NCBI RefSeq assembly: GCF_036324505.1
Contig: NC_086365.1
Coordinates: 3,282,655 to 3,346,654 of the forward strand
Source of the DNA: Eleginops maclovinus
Taxonomy: Eukaryota > Chordata > Actinopteri > Perciformes > Eleginopidae
Length of the DNA stretch: 64,000 nucleotides
Reading direction: 5' to 3'
Shown: piece by piece, positions 1-13,680 of the stretch
Layout of the letters: each line of letters begins with the position of its first letter
How positions within the stretch are numbered: the stretch's first letter is position 1
Position numbers and translations under genes: made by a program
Notes under the pieces: generated by a model
Told to the model about the DNA's origin: nothing
The model's input: only the letters and a program-made list of their open reading frames with translations
Database searches by the model: none

Positions 1-3000
1 CAAATGTGCCTCAAATTGACATCAATCACCTCCTTTGCGTGTCCAATGGAGAGCCTACACTGCTGGAATTGACATTGAGCGTGCTGACTTTGATGATATG
101 ATGATGCCGTGTGTGTTTATGGCATATGTGTAGAGTGTATGATTGGATTGAACAGTAATACTATCAATGGATGGGCTGTGAAGGTCAGAGACTCATCTTT
201 CAGGGGACGGAGGATAAGGGACAAACAAGACTACTGACAGACAGGTGGAGGGGCCGAGAGGGTTGGGGAATGTGTGAAGGTATTTATGAGTGTGTCCCGA
301 GAAACAGAAGAAGTCACTCAGAATAAAAAGCGGAGCTCTCAATTAGCACTTCCCCTTGACCCTTAGCAGCATGCATACCTGCACACTGACAACAGCAAAC
401 ACACATCTAGCTTTTCTCTGACTTATTGAGAGAAAGAGTTTGCTGTGTGACTCCAAGGGATTTAAGATGTTGCCTTGCCTGGTACGTGATTGTTTTTGTC
501 TTGTACTGTATATTATGCATGAATATGTTGTTGACAGCAGCTGACTTGCAGCTGTTGTTTACCTCAGCTGCAGCAGAATACTCACACTTGCAACTTAAAT
601 ATGCATAATATGACACCACTTAGTGTGCAAAAAACAAGGCCAAATTGTCCGAGCTAACTTTCCCATTGAGCCCCATAGAATCCCATAATAGTAGATAAAT
701 AGTTGCCAGGCAACAGAGCCTAGCAACAGCAGCAGTGTAGATATGCTATCACTGTACAGGGAACACGAGGGGAGAATGCCTCCACTTCCAGCGAAGCAGG
801 CATTTATTAACAGAGGGCCCAGGGAAAACCTCAAACTCTACTAAAATGGATCGGAAATATCAAATGTAATTTAGACAATGATCTTTTTCCCACTGTATGC
901 TAACACAATGAGTCGCCTGTGATGATTTAGTGTTCAGTGCTGGCTCAGGTTTCTGTTGAGACACACAGACACATTCAGAGTTACACAGCTTTTTTTTAAA
1001 GAGGTTGATTTCATAGCTTGAGATTTTCCTAAACTACATTGAGTGTAGCTACATAAACAGAGTTGATAGTATGCATATTCTTTCATGGGCCTGCTGGCCG
1101 ACAACAGGAGAGAGATAAAAGATATTCACATGTGCAATGATACTGCTTTACGTGCCTTAAAATGCCAAACAATCAAGCAGAATGCAGTCAGCTGATTATA
1201 CTGGCCTCAGGGCCCACTGTCATCGTTGAATGATGAAAGGTAAGGTCTTCTTTGTATTGTTCCAATGTTATGGAATCATCATCATCATCGGAAATGAATA
1301 TTATTTCCTAAACTGCTCTTAAACAGGCTGTACAGATGGGTTCACCACAAGTACATCTCCTCCACAATACAGTTTGGCATGCTCTATGCTGAAGAAATTA
1401 AAGCCTTTTTTCTTTCAACTGATGAGTAATTTCACTCCTCATCCATGAATCAATTATGTATAATCCCCTGATACAGAGAATTAGTGGCCATTTAGCATGA
1501 GGAAGCTAAGTGTTTGAGTCCCATGAACACATCTATGTGTGTTTATGTGGGAACAGTGCAAGAGATGATTTGTTTTCACAGAAAGAAATATACTGAGTAT
1601 CTGACTAAGGACACAGTGCTGCATGACCTGGAGTCTTCATAGACAGCCTTGTTGATGTTTTAAAAAAAGCTTCCATCATAATAATAATAGTTCTATTATT
1701 AAGAGCATTTAAATATGTTGCTCGACAACTGAATTGCGGGTTTTCATTTAAAAAAACCTCCTTTTTGTTAACGATTTCCAGTTTTAAAAAACATTCCATT
1801 TGGCATATAGAGAGAAGATTAAATACTATTAGTAATTGCGGGATGAAGTGTATTTATTTTGTTCCTCATGTAGGGGAAAATAAAAATGAAACTACAATCA
1901 ATGAAGGGAAAGAAATAGAGGACAATATATAGGAGGAAATGTACAGAATTAATTTTTAATATCACAAACATATTCATAAGCAAAAAGAAAAACTGACTTT
2001 TGTATGAGTCAGAGCTGTGGAGGGCTCTGGCATGCTTTGCTGGCATTCTTTAAGGACAAATGAAGCCTAAATAACATTTTCCTAAGATATGAGAATGCAC
2101 CCTCCATTCCTCCTCCTCATTTGCTCGTTTTGCTCATTTTGCATATTATCCAATGTGCACCACCCCCACCCGCCATAACTCCCAAATTGGCACCACAAGC
2201 TCATTATTCAACTGTTGGTAGACATGTTGGCCTTATGTGAAAATCATAAAGGAGGCGCTTACCCATCAGAGGCTAGTTGGTCTGATGATGTTGAGCATAA
2301 ATCAAAAGCCCTCTCTTAAACACGGGGAGTGATAGAGAAGGCAAAGAAAGGTGCAATATGAACCCAATAGGATGTTTTTCTGACAAACACTCAGATGATC
2401 CAATGGTAAGGAATGCTGCAAGGGGCAAAACAAAGGAGGAATGGCTTTTCCTATACTCTGGCATCCATTACTACTGCCCTGCTTTCTTATATCATCTGTC
2501 TGGGTAGAAGTGAGCGGGACTGAGGCTTCTATTTCCGAACGTGTCTCCCTTGACGTGTCTTTGTCGGCCAAATCTATAGCCCACGCTGTGTGAAACAGGG
2601 TGCCTGCCAACATGTTCTTACACACACAGTTACATCTGTGGTGTGCTAAGCCGCCAGGGAATAAGAGCCTAAACTGTAGAGCATTGTATCACAACACAAG
2701 GTACGAGTGAGAATAAATAGAGCTTAACCAGCATCCTCCTCTAAAGCACACTAAACATGTGCTGATGATGCCATATGATGCAAGAATGATGCATGTTGAG
2801 TGATTTAGGTTTTGCGTTAAGTATCCTTTTGATTGTTGCATTTTTAAATTTCATTTTTAAAATCTCACATGAAAAGTTTCTCCGATCACAGCAAGATTTA
2901 GTCGCACACAAATTCCACTAGCAGCAACAGTTCCTGCAGAGAGCGCACGCACTGACTGAGTTTTTACTTTTCTGAGACTAAGAGAACTTTCTGTGTGGCT

Positions 3001-3803
3001 GTAAAGCTTATTGGACTTGGAGCGGACAGTTAAGCTGCTACTCCGGACGACGGCCAAGCAATGATGGTGGCGGCAGAAGGAAGGGGGACAGTGGTTTGGT
3101 TGGTTTGCCAGTTGTAGGAGCGGGCAGCTGAGACTAAACGGCAGTAATGGCCTAACGAGGAGAGATCTGGAGAGCCAAACCAGATGGAACGGCCACAGCC
3201 ACGTGCCTGCCTGGCAAGGCTTAATGCTGGTTAGCCAAACACAGACACAGACAGAGATTTAGAATTTATTTTGAGACAAAAGATGAGGGCGAATGATGAG
3301 ACTGAGGGATGTCATTTCTACATCCCAGTCTCCTGTTGACTTCCAATTTTTGTTTTGTTGCAGTATTTATTGCATATTTTCCCTAGTCCTTTCTGTTTGC
3401 TCTCCTTACGTCCTCTCTGCATCCTCTCTCTGTACCCAAAAACCTCTTTTGATTGATATTCCGCACACTCAGTGACTTAGCTTTCTTCACTTCCTTTATG
3501 TGCTAAGGGATTAACTTTAATGACAGAAGAGACGTTTATTACATATGGGGAGCCAAAACTAGGCCTCCACCTCCAGGGAGGAGTGTAGTAGTTGAGATGC
3601 CGCATGAGTCTTGGTCAACAATGATAGCAGACAGAGAAAAAAGCTCTGAAAAAAAGGGAGGGAGGGTGAACATCAGAGTTTCTTTGGAAGTCAAATTTCC
3701 CAGGGTGCTCAAGTGTCAGGAATCAAGGACGTGGAGAAGAGGATAAAAATATATCAATAGGCTTGTTTGGAGTATACTCAGGCAGGTATATACAGTAAAA
3801 CAT

Positions 3804-4005
<202 letters not shown>

Positions 4006-5940
4006 ACAGCTCTAGGGCTTCTGTGATGGGTAACCTAAATCCATCTTTGACTATTACAGCAGTGAGCAGTGACTGTTGGGAGGTTGTGCTGGCTGATCTC
4101 AGCTGGCAGACAATATTTCTACAGATAGGAGAAGAACACTTGGTATTCCCAATGCTTTTTTTGCTCATCAAAGAGCATTTTACTGTTCTGTACAAAAATG
4201 ATCGTCTTTCACGTACCAACTCTCCCACTGGATCATTTAAAATATGTCTTGAGCTACATTAGTGGGAGGAAGTAGGAAGCCCTAACTTCTTTCACATCAT
4301 GCTGGGTGCCTCTGTTCTTATTGTACTTCTATTATAGTTATTCAGTTTCATTTTCAAGAACTATACCCTTTAAATAGATACACACACACGTAATAGGTAT
4401 TTTTTCAATATTCATGTTAACAAACCACAAGTCCAGTCTCACAGCAGGGATGAATATCAAGCAGGAAGAAGCTGGCACTTGCTGAGAGATAGAGAGGGAA
4501 GTAGAGAGGCAGTGCGCTGGTCGAGTCTTAACTGCAGCTGCTCTAGAGATGTCACAGACAGCGTGTGTGTGTGTGTGTGAGGGATTCTGGGCTACGGGTG
4601 TATTGCTCACCTCAAAAACAATTAATGAGGAGTTGCATTGGCTCCTTTCCTGGATATGAGTTGGCAAGAGCATAAGGGGAAAGTGTCTCTGAGTGTTGGG
4701 GGGCACCACTACACAGCATTTAACTAAGGATATGGGAGAAATGTAGCATGCAAGATAGTTAGTTTTCTGCCTGTTTAAAAACTCTTTTTTTAGGAGAGAA
4801 ACTTCTTCTGTATCAGCACGCATGGCTGAACGTGTGTGTCACACCTTTCATTCCAATCTGTGTTAAAGTGAGATTCAGAGGGAAAAAGGAGAAAGAAGAA
4901 GAGAGGAGGCTGCACCTTCAGCTGACACACCACTAACTGATAATGTGTCTAGACATGATGAGAGCTCTTGGGAACTCAACACAGAGCTTACTTAAGTTAA
5001 ATAAAAGACCAAACCCACCCACCATTTGCATTTCGAAAGTTGAGATTGTTTTTACCAAATATGTCCTATTCCTTAAAAACCATTGTCTCCAACTGCAGAT
5101 TGGCAATTACCATTCTGTGCGTTCAACAAGGGGGTAAAAACTATCCTATACTCCTTTGGGACTGACGGTGTCGCTGGGTGAAAAATCCACTTATTACGGT
5201 GTGGGAGGAAAGGAGTGCAAAGAAAGGTGTACAATCATACAGATGTGAATTTTTTGTTCTCCTTTGAATTGCCTCTACCGTCTTTTTCATATCTCTCCCA
5301 GAATTCCTCTGTCAGTCTCCCTCCCTCCTTCCATCTCATGTATTTACTCTTTCACTCTCTCTCACTCTGCTGTCATTGTGTGTGTGCTGCAGCTTCGGTA
5401 CCGGAGGCACACTTCAAAGTCTTGATGTGAAACAGACCCAGGGACCCTTTTAAATATGTTTACGCTGGCATCTTCTTAATGGGCGAGTCAGAGTAATCTA
5501 AATCGCAATTCACTGACACCACTGCAGCCTCTTTGGAAGGTGTGTGAGCATGTGTGTCTCTGTGTGTGTGAGATGAGTGGGAGGATAAGCTTAGCAATAT
5601 AAGAATGTGCAAATAAAGCGAAACAAAAAAAATAGGTGCTGGGAGATGCAGCTGCAAGAGACATAATTCATGGAGAATCTAATGAAAGCTTCCAAATACA
5701 GAATATACCAACACATGCAAAAGAAACGTCTTGTTCACGCATTACATTTGTCAATGTTTGTAAAAATTCAACAAATAAAACACAACCTCCCTAACTGCAC
5801 ACACCGCCTCTGCAGTCTCAGAAGTCCTCCCTGCAGTTGAGCCGTGCTATAGTGCAGCGTAGCCTTTCCTCCCTGAGTGGCTGCTAGCATTTACTGCAGG
5901 GAAGAGAGACAGTGACCCAGTTGTGAGGCAAACTGTTCTC

Positions 5941-5942
<2 letters not shown>

Positions 5943-6001
<59 letters not shown>

Positions 6002-6028
6002 TACAGAGAGACAGAGAGAGAGAAGGGA
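5943..6028. repeat. (GA)n purine array
   Basis: A near-perfect GA run to about 6000, followed by interrupted AGAGAG units to 6028 and more purine-rich sequence to about 6050. All purines lie on one strand, so triplex-type DNA is possible. Confidence 0.95.
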
Positions 6029-6122
6029 GAGGTGAAGGAAAGAGAAAAAGGTGTGTGGGTGCAACAGTCACCCCCAGGAGACCTCGAGTGTGCAGTGATT
6101 GGCTACAGGCGTGCAGGGAAGA

Positions 6123-6133
6123 GGGGGGGGGGG
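6123..6133. repeat. G11 homopolymer
   Basis: Eleven G in a row inside a wider purine-rich stretch (about 6110-6150). Length in the assembly may be unreliable. Confidence 0.9.
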
Positions 6134-6574
6134 CGAGAGAAGGAGGGGAGGCAGAGGGCTCACCTGCAGTGGTGTGTCCTCTATAGCTGCACGGACTCTG
6201 CCATTAATCACAAAGACTTGGAGAGGGGAGGGAAGTCGGAAAGGAAAGGATGGAGATATAGACGAGAGAAAGAGGCAAACAAATAAAAGAAAAGGGATGA
6301 GTTGCTCCTATGAATCCAAAGAGTGAGAGTTATTGTAGAAGTGTGGGTGCTCTACCGCTGATACAAAATGGAAAGAAAATGGATCTGCCTCAGCCAGTCA
6401 TCCATCAGTGAGTTTGAGAAAATCCATTACACCCAAAGTGATGAAAGTTGGTGTCGAGTGGAATGAAGAAGAAAGAGAGACGTACTGGACGAGGAGAACA
6501 TTGCTTCTGATAAACCAGCCCTGGGATAAGAACATGAATCTTCACTTATCCTTGATCATCATGAACCTTAAGTT

Positions 6575-6615
6575 ATGACTCCCATACTGTACCATAATAA
6601 TGATATGGGAGTCAT
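6575..6615. repeat. 12-bp perfect inverted repeat with a 17-base loop
   Basis: ATGACTCCCATA at 6575-6586 is matched exactly by TATGGGAGTCAT at 6604-6615. Could form a hairpin in RNA or DNA. Function unknown; the stem is too short for a typical miRNA precursor. Confidence 0.9.
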
Positions 6616-7053
6616 TGATGGAGGATTACACTAAGGCCTTGGCAGGGTTACTGTGGGCCATCCATTAAGCGAGCTACACAGCAACACACTGTGTGACTAG
6701 TTGCTGGACGTGATATTGATTTTCTACTGCTGGAGCATAATCGCCTTGCAATTACTTGGTACTCGCACAGAGGCAAATACCAACGCGTGAAACAAGATTG
6801 AAATGATAATTAATGCACTGTAATTTTGTTGGTGTGCAGCTAATAACAACTTTTTCTATACCATTTAATTAACAATAAATTACCTATAGGAATTGTTAAT
6901 TAGGTGTTGGAGAGTCCATGCCTTCACAGTCGGCTTCACAAGAGTAATTAATGCCAATTCAAGCGCTTCATCCAAAGCACAGAAGAAAGAGCAGTGGTGG
7001 TCTGTCAGCCACCTTTGACACGAGTAGTGTATGTAAATGTGTAGGTGTGTGAA

Positions 7054-7060
7054 TGTGTGT

Positions 7061-7091
<31 letters not shown>
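7054..7091. repeat. (GT)n followed by a G17 run
   Basis: A (TG)n tract of about 20 bases passes directly into 17 consecutive G bases (7075-7091). Confidence 0.97.
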
Positions 7092-7092
<1 letters not shown>

Positions 7093-9359
7093 GACAGCAA
7101 GGTTTGGAGTGTTGCACTGTGGTTACCTTCTCAATGATTCATCAGCAGAAGAGAGCGAAAGCTTGGACATAATTACATTCCCATTGGCTGGCTTGACACA
7201 GACTTGATATGGCTGAAGAATGTTAATAGTGATGCTAATTAACCGGCAGAGTAGATCCAGACTTTAAAAGTGAGCATGACAGGCGAGGTAGAGAGAAAAT
7301 GCAGGAGAATTTGAGAGATGTAACTAAGCAATTAACTCATGTCGTCTAAAGCATGGCTTGGTTGTCAAATGTCAACCAGGAACTATGGAAGTGCATAATG
7401 CTTGAATGAAATGTGATTGTCTTTGTGTATTTTGTAAATGTTAGTCCATGTTACCCATCAGCCTTTCAGTATGAATTCAGATGCCAGTGTATATGCATGC
7501 TTATAGAGAGAGAGTTTCAAAGTAGATCTATGGGGGCAGCAGCTTTTATTACAAAGCCAGATTAGAGAGTTAAGTGGTTCACTTTAGGCTTACTGTAAAT
7601 CAGGCTTTCCAAGATCATAAAGTGAAACAGTTACCACCATCATGGCTAACCTGTTCCAGAGCAATTGTACTGCTCACAAGACGAGAACAAAATGTTTATT
7701 CATTAGTCTACCAATCAATCATCTGTCAGATATGTTGTGGTATCATTCTGAAATGATCTAATCAAACCTACTGCAAAGTCAATTGAGCTGAGCATCATGA
7801 AAACAGATCAGTAGACTATCATTGATTGCCATTGCTTCTTCATCTCAATGTCTTTAAATGTTTAATGTGTAATCTTTAAAGAATGCTCTGATCTGGCTGT
7901 GTTCATGTTGAAAGTGATTGTCTAGTTATTACAGACTTTTGCATGTGAATGTGTTTGTAAGTTAATCCAGGATGCCTTTGTGATACTTGCATACACCAGG
8001 GTAAGTGAGGACAGTTACCTAAGGAGGCTAAGTCTAACTTGCTTGGTTATACAGGCCCCATGCCTGCCTGGCAAAACCACCCTCACTGAGCAGCTTGTAA
8101 ACCCACACAGGCTGCCAGCTACTCTCACTTGACAGTCACACAACATGTTAATTACAATAGAAACAAGGGGAAGGAAGGAGGGAGAGGATGACGATGATAG
8201 AGAAATAAATAAACACGTGAGAGAAGAGAGAGAGGAGGTTGTGAAGCTATAGGCAGATACGGGCATTTAAATGAGTAGAAACAAATGAAATGGTGTGGGT
8301 TTGTTGTTGCAGCTCTAAATCCAACTGTCTCTCAATTATAAATTCTCCTTATAACACCATCCCCAACATCTTTTGCTGTTTATTAGGGGTTGGTATCTTA
8401 TAACAGCTATGCGAGACACTTATGAACAAGATGTATAAACATACACAAAAAAGTGATTTAAAGTGACAAAACACTGTTCTCCCCTGAGGTCTGAAATCTT
8501 GATTTCTTGCTTAGGTAGCCATGCACTGAGAAGGGATAAAAAAATACAGGCACCAAGTATACTTGTGATCAAAGCACAGCAGCCAACCTTGTCTTAACCG
8601 TGAGCCAGCAGCACATCAGAGTCAAACACAGTTCAAACTGCCAGGACACCAAGGATCAGGCTGAAGTTAGTCATTTTCTCTTTCCAACTTCTCTGCTGGC
8701 TCAAGCCTTTCAACTCCATGTACACACTGCGGAGAATAGCCACTCAAATCACTCACAGCTCAATAGGCTGCCACATACCAGTACTCTCCTCAAAAGGTGC
8801 AGACTCACGAGAGTGAAATGAACATCAAACTCTATTTCACCACTTTCACCCTCTCCTTCCATCAGACGGTCTCCCTTTACCTATTCTTGACATTTTCTCC
8901 ATCTCTGTAGCTTTCGCCCATTAATCTTGTGTGCCAATGTTGCCCTCTGCACTCTTTCAGTCTCTCTTTGCCAAGCTCTCTCTCTGTAGTTGTTCTACCA
9001 CTCGGTCCCCATGTCAGAAAAGATCTGTGCAAATAAAAAAAACATTTCTGTGAGCCTCGTGTCTGAATACTAATCCATTTTCCGGAGGAGGCTGTAAAAA
9101 TGTTCAAAATATCCAGCAGCGTAACGTCGAGTTGACATTCTGAGGTTGTTTAATTTTACTCTGACTAAGAGCTGTAGCAGCTAATCAGCAAGTCAGAGTA
9201 ATATAAACAGCCTGCGGGCTGCAGCACTACAAGGACCATGATTCATAGCTGGAGGCTCACCTTTGCAACAAGCCATACAGGAGTTTAAAGCAATCGAATG
9301 GTTCTGGCTTAATGTGTGTGTGCGCAAACATGGTGTCAACCTGCAGTGAAGCAGCAAGG

Positions 9360-9375
9360 TTGTGTGTGTGCGTGT

Positions 9376-9411
<36 letters not shown>
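9360..9411. repeat. interrupted (GT)n microsatellite
   Basis: A GT array with one C and one A interruption in its first third, then a pure run ending in GGGG. Confidence 0.97.
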
Positions 9412-9412
<1 letters not shown>

Positions 9413-11430
9413 GCTATTGCCCTGCTCAGCCCCTGGCAGCTCATCAATTATAAAAGAGCCCCGGAAAGGAGGGATAAGGCCGAGCCACAGCAATGGCATC
9501 TATAAATACACACCTGAATGACACACGTGAGGTGAACAGCTATTTTTGCATACGACAACATAAAGGCATACACAAAAGGGTGGACAGCCAAACGCTCTGA
9601 ACACAATGTCACTCACCATGTCAGGGCACTTTGTGTTGAGTCAGGGAGGCACAGTGCACAGCGGCTGTTCTTTGCTAGCTGTGGCCCCATGTGATACTCT
9701 GTGTAAACCAGAGGAGAGATTGCGTTCCTCCTCTTTCCTCAGTTATTTACCATCTAAACACTCTGTCGCTAGCTAAGGTGTGTGTGTGTATGCAGAAGAA
9801 CAGGTAAATTGCATTATGGTCTGGAGGACATGTTCTATCACTCCCTGGTGGCCCCTTGCTTTCTACTTGCACCTTACTCTCCGTATCCATGTCCCTCCTG
9901 TTTTCCATTTTCCTTTGGATTAATTAGCCCTTGGTTTAACTCTGTATCCATCCGTCTCTACTTCCTCTTTGTCACTCACACCATGTGTTGCACTCCAAGC
10001 AATGCATCCCATCTGTTTCTCCGTTTCTGTTTTTTCTGCATCCATCCATCTGACCGCTTCAGTCTTCAAGTCCTCTGTACATCAATTTAATCTGCTTCTT
10101 TCTGTCTCTCAAACCCAGTATTCACTTCCATTGCCCCCTCCTTCCCTCCAACTTTATCCAGTATCTATCTACAAGCGAACACGAAGGCTTCCTTTCTGAA
10201 TTCAACATGAACTGCTGCCCGGTCCGAGCCGCTGGCTGCTGGACGAGGTGTTTTGTGTTGTTAGCTGGCAGGGCAAGTATTTTACGGATTGTGAGCACAC
10301 GAGGCGACCATTAGCTTCGGATTCTCTTCCCAGGTCATTACTGGACTTCACTTCTCATTAGCTCCCGTGATTTTCTGCACAGAATGTACTAATATATACA
10401 AGGACACTCATATACAAGTAGAACACACACACCCTGAATCAAGGAATTGGGTTTTGGAAGGGAGACTAAGCTATTATTGTGCAACGAGCAATTGCTAGAA
10501 GAATATGTGAAAACAATTGGCCAGTAACAATGGTGCAAAAAAAGGGCTAAGAAAAGAAGCATAAGGTGAAGGAGGGGGTGGCGGGGGCTGCTGAGGGGTT
10601 CCCATTGACTGGTTCCCCTTGACATCCCTTTCTATCTGTACAACAAATAGCAGAGCAAAGCTATGTATCAGACAGCCGTTAACACAGCGAGACGAAAACA
10701 CCAACACATTAATATGGTGTGTTCAATCAGCCTTATAGCTGTGAGGTGGACAGCACCTGTCATCCCATACAAGCCCATTCTGATCCCATTAGATCATCCA
10801 AATGTGCACTCAGGCCAGTATTAGCATAGTGGCAACACTTTGTGAGTGCTACTGCAAGCTTCTCTGGGAATAAAGAACATCACAATATATTCGTTGATCT
10901 GCGTAAGTCTTCCCAGCGTTGACGCATTCTATACATTTTATCATGTGTGTAGAAAAGCCTGTGCTGCCATGGCAACTCACCACAGAGCATGCTTTGCTGC
11001 TGCGCTAGCTGGGGTGGGAGCAGCAACACACACACTCACACACACTGTGCCAAGGCAACTAGGAAGACTGCTGAGGAATACTTAACAGAATGTGAACATT
11101 GACATTCTGGGAATACTGGCTGAGAGCAGCAGCTACTGGGCAGAATGAACAGACTACTGGGTGTGGTTGTAATGGCGACCGTCCAGTGTGTTAGCAGCAG
11201 TGTGTGCCCGTGTGTGCACCTGCGTTAACAGCATTGTGTAGCATTACAAGGGTGGGGAGGAGGGTTAAAAACATAAAACACGGTCCATACACACACATGA
11301 TGCTGGCCCTTCCTCGAGCATATTTCATCATTAGCTCTAAGCAGTTAATCCTCTGCTCCACTGACCATGGCTCGGCTCAGCTCATTTCAATAATCTGCAT
11401 CTGGGCTAACCAACCCATCACACGCACAGA

Positions 11431-11456
11431 CAAACACACACACACACACACACACA
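11431..11456. repeat. short (CA)n microsatellite
   Basis: About 12 CA units following ACAGACAAA. Confidence 0.95.
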
Positions 11457-13261
11457 TGCAAAACAAGGACACAATCAACCCACAAAACATATGGGACTGG
11501 TCCAGAGCAATAAATATCTCACGTAAAAGCTCTTACACCGTCACGCGTACATCCATCAATCTATGATCTATAGTGCCAACAGCAAAGCCAGTTAGCATAA
11601 CAGCACTCCATCATTATTCAGACAGGGAAGGCCAAATCACTGAAATATGTGTAGTGATTATAATAAGTTCAAAAGAAAATAACTTGACATATACTTCAAT
11701 CACTCTGCCATCTAAAACATTGTAATCGGACTGGACTGCAAGTTTGGTTCAAACAACAAATCCTAAGTAACCAAAATAGTCATTATTATTATTATACATC
11801 CTTAGAGTAATATAATCCAGAGCAGAATGTTATACTGATACAGGTGTTGGCATGAGGCATGGGAGTTAAGACAAAGTGGGAAAACTATATTATCTCTCCT
11901 TACACTTTCTTGCTTCCTTCATGTTTCCCAATCCCTTCCCTCTATCTTTCTGTGTGTTGATTTCTAGAACACCTAAGATGTGAATGCATCACAACCCAAC
12001 ACCCTGCTCTTTGCCTTTGGCCAAATACTACCAAATACTCTGTGAAGTGTTCTGTGAATAAGCTGTTTCTCCTGTATACCATTACCTTTAAGAAGCAGGC
12101 ATGTGTTTGCTTTTACCGACACTACCTCTGGCGGTGCCTTGTATAAACTGGTGGTAAAGAAGGCACAGAAACACACACACGCATCTATACTGAGCTTCTT
12201 CGACCTCACTACCTCTGCATGCTATGCCTTTGTCTGTGTCAAGTTCAAGGTTAGCTGCTCATTGTATTGAGCGCCAATGCTTCCCCATTGGGAAGGACAG
12301 AGTGGAGATGCATTAGCACCTCAGCAGGTGTCCACCAATCTCATCTCTCCTCTCTCTTTTTTCTCCACTTCTACCCTCAACACATCCATTTGGTCCCATA
12401 GTCCACCTATCAATCCACGAACCCATGGGGGTACCTGGTCGGCCTTTGTGCAACAGTGTGTGCCCGGGTGTTAACTGTTCATTGATGCATGTATGTGTGC
12501 TTATCTCGCACTTTGTGAGAATCGTGCATGTGTATTAGTACAGAAGTGTACCTCTCATGCTAATGTGTATTCTCACCAGATGACCATAAACTGAAGCAAA
12601 GCCCACAGGGGGTTAAGCCTTTCCCCTTGACCTGCTGCTGTGTACTGACCTCTAGAAAATGGGTTTAAACCTTACCCAGCCACAGACTTTTATCTCCATC
12701 ACATCTCCAGGTCCTCCTTAAGCCACAGACCAACGCACACACAACCTGACCGACAGACAGGCTGACAGGAGCCATATGGTCCATTCACTTACAATGGCAG
12801 GAGGTAGCCATCAAAGAGCTCTCACAGCAACTTCACTCGGCCATGGTCAGAGAGAACAAGGGGGGGAGATAGATGAAGGGTAAAGAAGAAGATAAATTAG
12901 GAGGACAGGGCTCACAGTGGTGGAGAAAGAGAGGGGATACATCAACATTTGAGAAGAAGAAGTGTGATGAGTAGATATATATTCTATAAAAGAACAGCTC
13001 CAAGTGAAGGGTAAACAAAAAGGGTGGGGAGAGTCATGGAGGTGTGCAGATAATATAATCCTGGTGATGTGAGGGTTTTAAGCCTTTGTGAGACAGTTGG
13101 GGCCAAGCGTGGCTGTAGCTGTGGGCATGTACAGAATTCTACTGAATCAACAACACTGCTCATTTCCGCTGACGGGAAGGTGGTATGAAATTCAGCTTAG
13201 ACTGTGTCAATACAGGCTTTACACAACATAGCCACTCACCATCAGAGACATCTAAGGCAAG

Positions 13262-13680
13262 GGTTATGTTTGTGTGTGTTCCTGTACTGCAATCTTTGTG
13301 AGGACAAACCTGGTATTGGTTCAACATGAGAGAAAAAGTGTGGACATTGGCGCTGGACCAGACCTCTTCAAAAGGACTGTTGTTTTTTTCTTTTGGTGAG
13401 TTTCTTCCCGGAGCAACCTTAGTTTCCAGCTTTTTGTCACTTTACACCATCCAACATAATCATACATTTGCTCATCTTTTAGAAAAACTTTACTCTGTAT
13501 CACCACCACTAGTCTAATTAACACGTCTGTCTGCTACTTTTCCAAATATTGTTCCATGTCTATTCATTTACCTTTGGGTGGAAGTTGAGGTTAAGGTTGT
13601 TATTGTGATAATCAGGATTAGGTTTAGGAAAGGTTTATATAATATGTGAATTGCCTGTATACAAAAATAACCATGTCCGA
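13262..13680 (+). repeat. possible second remnant of the same GT-associated repeat
   Basis: The stretch opens GTTTGTGTGTGTTCCTGTAC, carries TTTGTGAGGACAAACCTGG, and near its end has GAGGTTAAGGTTG and GGATTAGGTTTAGGAAAGG. It shares its theme with the remnant near 61520-61790. A 60-codon frame lies across it on each strand but neither resembles a protein family. Confidence 0.35.

Noticed and set aside
595..834. Possible repeat fragment around TTGCCAGGCAACAGAGCCTA
   Set aside because: It has a faint likeness to fish repeats with CCCCATAGAATCCCAT-type wording, but too little to name or bound.
1675..1705. Small AT palindrome TAATAATAG-TT-CTATTATTA
   Set aside because: Low-complexity dyad expected by chance in AT-rich DNA.
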